Source: Paramesorhizobium endophyticum (GTDB lineage Bacteria; Pseudomonadota; Alphaproteobacteria; Rhizobiales; Rhizobiaceae). Taken from it: 64,000 nt of DNA. The position numbers were made by a program, and so were the translations under genes. Shown here one piece after another: positions 59,950-64,000 of this stretch (positions within the stretch are counted from its first letter, which is position 1; each line of letters begins with the position of its first letter). The notes beneath the pieces are model-generated. The model saw nothing but the letters and a program-made list of their open reading frames with translations, made no database searches and was not told where the DNA came from. The stretch spans positions 1-64,000 of the forward strand of contig NZ_BMHH01000003.1 of the NCBI RefSeq assembly GCF_014640615.1, in the 5' to 3' direction.

Positions 59950-62379
59950 ATGACGGGTATTGAAAAGAAGACTCCGGCGAGTGGCAACGATGGGCTTTAT
60001 GCCGTTCTGCCGCTGCGCGATATCGTGGTCTTCCCGCATATGATCGTTCCGCTTTTCGTGGGACGGGAAAAATCGATCCGCGCGCTCGAGGAAGTGATGG
60101 GCGTGGACAAGCAGATCCTGCTTGCGACGCAGAAGAACGCCGCCGATGACGATCCGGCCTCCGACGCAATCTATGATGTCGGCACCATCGCCAATGTGTT
60201 GCAGCTCCTGAAGCTGCCTGATGGCACGGTCAAGGTGCTGGTCGAGGGAACCGCGCGGGCCAAGATAAGCCATTTCACGGATCGTGAGGATTATCACGAA
60301 GCCTATGCCGAGGTGCTTGGCGAACCGGAAGAGGATGAAGTCGAGATCGAGGCGCTCTCCCGCTCGGTGGTCGCCGATTTCGAGAATTATGTGAAGCTCA
60401 ACAAGAAGATCTCCCCGGAGGTCGTGGGCGCTGCAAGCCAGATCGAGGATTATTCCAAGCTGGCCGATACGGTCGCCTCGCATCTGGCGATCAAGATCCC
60501 CGAGAAGCAGGAGATGCTGGCGCTTCTTTCCATCCGCGAGCGGCTGGAGAAGGCGCTTTCCTTCATGGAAGCCGAAATCTCCGTGCTGCAGGTGGAAAAG
60601 CGCATCCGCAGCCGTGTCAAGCGGCAGATGGAGAAGACGCAGCGCGAATATTATCTCAATGAGCAGATGAAGGCGATCCAGAAGGAGCTTGGCGACGGCG
60701 AGGATGGCCGCGACGAGGCTGCCGAGCTGGAAGAACGCATCAACAAGACCAAGCTCACCAAGGAAGCGCGCGAGAAGGCGCAGGCGGAGCTCAAGAAGCT
60801 GCGCAGCATGAGCCCGATGTCGGCGGAGGCCACCGTCGTGCGCAATTATCTCGACTGGCTGCTCTCGATCCCCTGGGGCAAGAAGTCGAAGGTCAAGCAG
60901 GATCTGAACTTTGCGCAGGAAGTGCTCGATGAGGAGCATTTCGGCCTCGACAAGGTCAAGGAACGCATCGTCGAGTATCTCGCGGTGCAGACACGCTCGG
61001 CCAAGATCAAGGGCCCGATCATCTGCCTCGTCGGACCTCCGGGCGTCGGCAAGACCTCGCTCGCCCGCTCCATCGCCAAGGCGACGGGTCGCGAATATGT
61101 CCGCATGTCGCTGGGCGGCGTGCGTGACGAGGCGGAAATCCGCGGCCACCGCCGCACCTATATCGGCTCGATGCCCGGCAAGGTCATCCAGTCGATGAAG
61201 AAGGCGAAGAAGTCCAATCCGCTGTTCCTTCTCGACGAGATCGACAAGATGGGGCAGGATTTCCGCGGCGATCCGTCATCGGCTCTGCTGGAGGTGCTGG
61301 ATCCAGAGCAGAACTCGACCTTCATGGACCACTATCTGGAGGTGGAATACGACCTCTCGAACGTGATGTTCGTGACGACGGCGAACAGCCTGAACATCCC
61401 CGGCCCGCTGATGGACCGCATGGAGATCATCCGCATCGCCGGCTACACCGAGGACGAGAAGCTGGAGATCAGCAAGCGGCACCTGCTGCCGAAGGCGATC
61501 CGCGACCATGCACTGCAACCGAAGGAATTTTCGGTCAGCGACGAGGCGATCCGCTCCATCATCCGCCTTTATACGCGGGAAGCGGGCGTGCGCAGCCTCG
61601 AGCGCGAGCTGATGAAGCTGGCGCGCAAGGCGGTCACCGAAATCCTCAAGGCCAAGAAGAAGTCGGTGAATATCACGCAAGAAAATCTCGCCGATTATCT
61701 GGGCGTCGAGCGCTTCCGCTATGGCCAGATCGAGGGTGAGGACCAGCTTGGCGTCGTCACCGGACTTGCGTGGACGGAAGTGGGTGGTGAAATCCTGACC
61801 ATCGAAGGCGTCATGATGCCCGGCAAGGGCCGTATGACGGTGACTGGCAACCTTCGCGACGTGATGAAGGAATCGATCTCGGCGGCGGCATCCTATGTCC
61901 GCTCGCGGGCTATCGATTTCGGCATCGAGCCGCCGCTGTTCGACAAGCGCGACATCCACGTCCACGTGCCGGAAGGCGCGACGCCGAAGGACGGCCCCTC
62001 GGCGGGCGTGGCGATGGCGACCGCCATCGTCTCCATCCTTACGGGCATTCCCGTGCGCAAGGATGTGGCGATGACCGGTGAAATCACGCTCCGGGGCAGG
62101 GTGCTGCCGATCGGCGGACTGAAGGAGAAGCTGCTCGCGGCCCTGCGAGCCGGCATCACCAAGGTTCTGATCCCAGAAGAGAACGCCAAGGATCTCGCGG
62201 AGATTCCTGACAATGTGAAGAACAGCCTCGAGATCATTCCGATTTCGCGGGTGGGGGAAGCGCTGCGTCATGCGCTGGTGCGCATGCCGGAGCCGATCGA
62301 ATGGTCGGAAACGGAAGTGTCCGAAGCGCCGCTTCCCGCGGCCGCGGACGACGATGCAGTGGCCTCGGTCGCGCATTGA
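59950..62379 (+). CDS. lon: ATP-dependent protease Lon
   Basis: An 809-residue LonA. N-terminal substrate domain beginning [23 protein letters not shown]+ module with Walker [12 protein letters not shown] and Walker [12 protein letters not shown], and the C-terminal protease with Ser in [13 protein letters not shown] and Lys in [10 protein letters not shown]. The ATG at 59950 is chosen because the known Brucella protein begins MTGIE; ATGs lie also at 59947 and 59929. AAAGGA is upstream. Confidence 0.97.
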   Translation: MTGIEKKTPASGNDGLYAVLPLRDIVVFPHMIVPLFVGREKSIRALEEVMGVDKQILLATQKNAADDDPASDAIYDVGTIANVLQLLKLPDGTVKVLVEGTARAKISHFTDREDYHEAYAEVLGEPEEDEVEIEALSRSVVADFENYVKLNKKISPEVVGAASQIEDYSKLADTVASHLAIKIPEKQEMLALLSIRERLEKALSFMEAEISVLQVEKRIRSRVKRQMEKTQREYYLNEQMKAIQKELGDGEDGRDEAAELEERINKTKLTKEAREKAQAELKKLRSMSPMSAEATVVRNYLDWLLSIPWGKKSKVKQDLNFAQEVLDEEHFGLDKVKERIVEYLAVQTRSAKIKGPIICLVGPPGVGKTSLARSIAKATGREYVRMSLGGVRDEAEIRGHRRTYIGSMPGKVIQSMKKAKKSNPLFLLDEIDKMGQDFRGDPSSALLEVLDPEQNSTFMDHYLEVEYDLSNVMFVTTANSLNIPGPLMDRMEIIRIAGYTEDEKLEISKRHLLPKAIRDHALQPKEFSVSDEAIRSIIRLYTREAGVRSLERELMKLARKAVTEILKAKKKSVNITQENLADYLGVERFRYGQIEGEDQLGVVTGLAWTEVGGEILTIEGVMMPGKGRMTVTGNLRDVMKESISAAASYVRSRAIDFGIEPPLFDKRDIHVHVPEGATPKDGPSAGVAMATAIVSILTGIPVRKDVAMTGEITLRGRVLPIGGLKEKLLAALRAGITKVLIPEENAKDLAEIPDNVKNSLEIIPISRVGEALRHALVRMPEPIEWSETEVSEAPLPAAADDDAVASVAH

Positions 62380-62404
62380 GGCAAATTCGAGCGTGAATTT
62401 ACGG

Positions 62405-62431
62405 AAATGCCGGGCAAAAAGCCCGGCATTT
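62405..62431 (+). terminator. Strong hairpin terminator after lon
   Basis: A perfect 11-bp stem AAATGCCGGGC/GCCCGGCATTT with an AAAAA loop, 25 bases past the lon stop. A T-rich stretch (TCTGTGTTT) follows. Confidence 0.8.
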
Positions 62432-62442
62432 CTGTGTTTAAC

Positions 62443-62462
62443 CCCGGAATTCCGGGCTTTTT
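62443..62462 (+). terminator. Second hairpin terminator after lon
   Basis: CCCGGAATTCCGGG followed by CTTTTT, 11 bases downstream of the first hairpin. The tandem arrangement should isolate hupB from lon transcription. Confidence 0.75.
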
Positions 62463-62560
62463 GGGCTTGCATGGCTTGGCGTGGGGGATGATTCGAATAA
62501 ACTCCCGCCCATGCCGGTCGAGTCGCAAGACCCGGCAAATAAAAGAAAGGAAATGCCCCT

Positions 62561-62836
62561 ATGAACAAGAACGAATTGGTTGCCGCGGTTGCGGAAAAGG
62601 CCGGCCTGACGAAGACCGATGCAGCTTCGGCTGTCGATGCCGTCCTGGAGTCGGTTACCGCTGCGCTGAAAGACGGCGGCGATGTGCGTCTTCCGGGCTT
62701 CGGCGTTTTCTCCGTTTCGCACCGCGCCGCCTCGACGGGCCGCAACCCCTCGACCGGCAAGGAAGTAGCGATCCCCGCCCGCAACGTGCCGAAGTTCTCG
62801 GCCGGCAAGGGCCTCAAGGACGCGGTGAACGGCTGA
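62561..62836 (+). CDS. hupB: DNA-binding protein HU
   Basis: A 91-residue HU protein. It starts MNKNELVAAVAEKAGLTKTD and carries the DNA-binding arm GRNPSTGKEVAIPA with GFGVFSVSHR before it. A highly expressed chromosome-organising protein. AAAGGA precedes the ATG. Normal neighbour of lon in alphaproteobacteria. Confidence 0.97.
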   Translation: MNKNELVAAVAEKAGLTKTDAASAVDAVLESVTAALKDGGDVRLPGFGVFSVSHRAASTGRNPSTGKEVAIPARNVPKFSAGKGLKDAVNG

Positions 62837-62998
62837 TCCTTCCTGCAGCGCTCGCTTTCAGTGCGAAGCGCTGCTTTCCCCTTGAGGAAGCGAATAGGGA
62901 ATAGCGAGCGGCAGATGGGATAAAACTATCTGTTAGAGCATATCACCTTTAAATGGAAACAGGTGGTTTATTCTCTTATCGTTGCGGTCACGCCGCCG

Positions 62999-63155
62999 TC
63001 GAGGAATGGATCCCAGTGACAAGCACTGGGATGACGGGTGGAGATGTTTCGTCTACCATAGGACATGCTCTGCCAAGCGGAGAGGTTGGAGATTTGGGCC
63101 AACAGCCAAGCAACCCGTCATCCCAGTGCTTGTCACTGGGATCCATTCCTCTCCC
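62999..63155. repeat. Family E paired inverted repeat
   Basis: Arms GAGGAATGGATCCCAGTGAC and the inverse CACTGGGATCCATTCCTC around a 70-bp centre unlike that of the copy at 32673-32837. It fills the gap between hupB and the convergent toxin-antitoxin genes. Confidence 0.9.
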
Positions 63156-63245
63156 TCTCCACGACACAACGATCCCAAAAAGAAATTCAAGCGATTCCAT
63201 CAAAACATGAACCGCTATAGCGCTATTTGCTTTTTGTTTTCGGCT

Positions 63246-63608
63246 CTACGCCGCCGCTTCCACGTCATATTCGAAATGTAGGCGGGTATAGGGGAATTCG
63301 ACCCCATTTTCCGTCCGGTCGATAACGCCTGAATTGATGAGCATCGTCACGTCGCGGTGCACCGCCTGCACATCGCGATTGACCCGCCGCGCCACTTCCC
63401 GGATCGAGAGGGGGCCCTGTCCGGCCAGCGCCTTGATGATGGCGAGGCGGGAGGGGGACAGAGTGCGGTACATATCCTCGTAAGAGCGGAAATTGTATGA
63501 CGGCACGGCTTGGAATGTTTCGTCGCTGGCGAGTACACGCTGTTCCGCCTCAAGAACGCGAGCTATGACATCATCCATGGTAGCAATACGCACAACCAAT
63601 GTCGTCAT
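63246..63608 (-). CDS. HTH antitoxin of TumE-type system (HVO_A0114-like)
   Basis: A 120-residue winged-helix DNA-binding protein. The middle segment LSPSRLAIIKALAGQGPLSI then REVARRVNRDVQAVHRDV (about 50-87) is a MarR/ArsR-like helix-turn-helix. The tail is acidic and aromatic (FPYTRLHFEYDVEA). Such proteins are regularly the partner of TumE toxins. Its ATG overlaps the toxin stop (ATGA). The frame is intact. Confidence 0.82.
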   Translation of the reverse strand: MTTLVVRIATMDDVIARVLEAEQRVLASDETFQAVPSYNFRSYEDMYRTLSPSRLAIIKALAGQGPLSIREVARRVNRDVQAVHRDVTMLINSGVIDRTENGVEFPYTRLHFEYDVEAAA

Positions 63609-63887
63609 CCGAGTATCCTTTCCATATCACTGCGAAAGGTAGAGAGCAGCGCTTTCAGCGACTTGAATTCGAAGGCTTCCTCCCGGTTCGCAATATGCCG
63701 ATGGTCGCCTTTCCCTCGCTCAATTATCATATCGAAGCACACATTTATCATCCACAACGAGGGCGATTCTGTATTTGTAATGATGTGTGCTGCCGGGTAC
63801 GGGATGTGGTAAGCGCCAGATGACAATTTCATAAAAGGTCGTTTCATTGACCTTCTCGCGCGTTCGTTCAATCAGTATCGCCCCCAT
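63605..63887 (-). pseudogene. TumE-family toxin, frameshifted
   Basis: Two frames together give one TumE toxin of about 93 residues. The first (MGAILIERTREKVNETTFYE to CVLRYDN) stops at a TGA at 63720-63722. The second continues with ERGKGDHRHIANREEAFEF and ends DMERILG at 63605. The family motif normally reads RYDN-E-x-GKGDHRH without interruption. Dropping one T from AATTGAG restores DNERGKGDHRH, so a single-base insertion broke the gene. The length of 283 bases (one more than a multiple of three) agrees. A sequencing error cannot be excluded. Confidence 0.78.
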
Positions 63888-63923
63888 GTTGTTATTTGTA
63901 ACAACACCCTGACGTTGTGTCAA
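63888..63923 (-). promoter_or_regulatory. Candidate promoter with overlapping palindrome in front of the toxin gene
   Basis: On the minus strand: TTGACA (63918-63923), a 17-base spacer and TACAAA (63895-63900). The -10 lies in the centre of the palindrome GTTGTTACAAATAACAAC (63888-63905), which abuts the ATG. There is no ribosome binding site in between. Confidence 0.6.
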
Positions 63924-63943
63924 TGAAGGGGAGACGCGGAATA

Positions 63944-64000
63944 TTACCGCCGCGACGACTTCATCGTCCCCACATCCACCGTGATATCGCCCGATATCGT
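63944..64000 (-). CDS. C-terminal fragment of a gene cut by the window end
   Basis: Reading the minus strand from the edge gives TISGDITVDVGTMKSSRR and a TAA stop at 63944. The residues look protein-like and the codons are GC-rich, but only 18 are visible and the frame may be accidental. No family can be named. Confidence 0.3.
   Translation of the reverse strand, partial: TISGDITVDVGTMKSSRR

Noticed and set aside
61276-62817. 513-codon minus-strand frame opposite lon and hupB
   Set aside because: Shadow of lon. It also crosses the two terminators after lon.

Overview
The window looks like a chromosomal segment from an alphaproteobacterium of the Rhizobiales (Hyphomicrobiales), most like the Brucella/Ochrobactrum/Phyllobacterium side of the order. 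This rests on high-GC coding, an aerobic-type cobalamin cluster (cobW, cobN, cobM, cobK, cobO), the acpXL-fabF2-fabF1-adh-lpxXL cluster for the very-long-chain acyl group of lipid A, a choXWV choline transporter, and Lon and AcpXL sequences of Brucella type. The genus cannot be fixed from the sequence alone. I saw no rRNA, tRNA, transposase, prophage or CRISPR array.

Layout. 0.3-6.3 kb: homocysteine methyltransferase, a GT39 membrane protein and the choline ABC transporter choXWV (all minus strand). 6.3-8.3 kb: a gene-poor stretch and an AT-rich trypsin-like secreted protease. 8.4-13.7 kb: cobQ, a BaeSR-like two-component pair, a divergent PAP2 phosphatase and a VirK/YbjX (DUF535) protein. 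13.7-30.6 kb: cobalamin region opening with a cobalamin riboswitch, then cbtB, cbtA, cobP, cobW, cobN, cobO, a 56-residue membrane protein on the other strand, cobE, cobM, cobK and cbiD (minus), cobA, cobB, cobC, cobD. 30.8-34.4 kb: dipeptide-type ABC permeases and binding protein without an ATPase. 34.6-39.9 kb: lipid A very-long-chain acyl cluster. 40.1-47.7 kb: AEC carrier, GH3 glycosidase, succinate-semialdehyde dehydrogenase, galM, an AT-rich orphan and a KdgK-like kinase. 47.7-50.5 kb: phosphonate genes (DUF1045, phnM, phnN). 50.5-51.2 kb: Phd/PIN toxin-antitoxin pair. 51.3-57.0 kb: dusA, small envelope proteins, retropepsin-like protease, DUF1289, cobS, a VirK-like secreted protein, and a ClC channel. 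57.3-62.8 kb: clpP, clpX, lon, hupB. 63.2-63.9 kb: a TumE-type toxin-antitoxin pair whose toxin gene is frameshifted.

The most striking property is repeat invasion. At least eight families of short, mostly paired inverted repeats (called A to H here) occupy 27 places. Thirteen of these are packed into the 17 kb cobalamin region. Three of them lie in frame inside genes (two in cobN, one in cobB) and a fourth supplies the end of cobK. A separate 45-bp tandem repeat is inserted in frame near the end of phnM. This resembles the protein-embedded palindromic elements known from Rickettsia. Other points worth checking are a FabF2 lacking the catalytic cysteine and one histidine next to a complete FabF1 (a possible KS-alpha/KS-beta-like pair), a perfect 22-bp palindrome in front of the Phd antitoxin, and a possible leaderless, self-regulated promoter in front of the broken TumE toxin.
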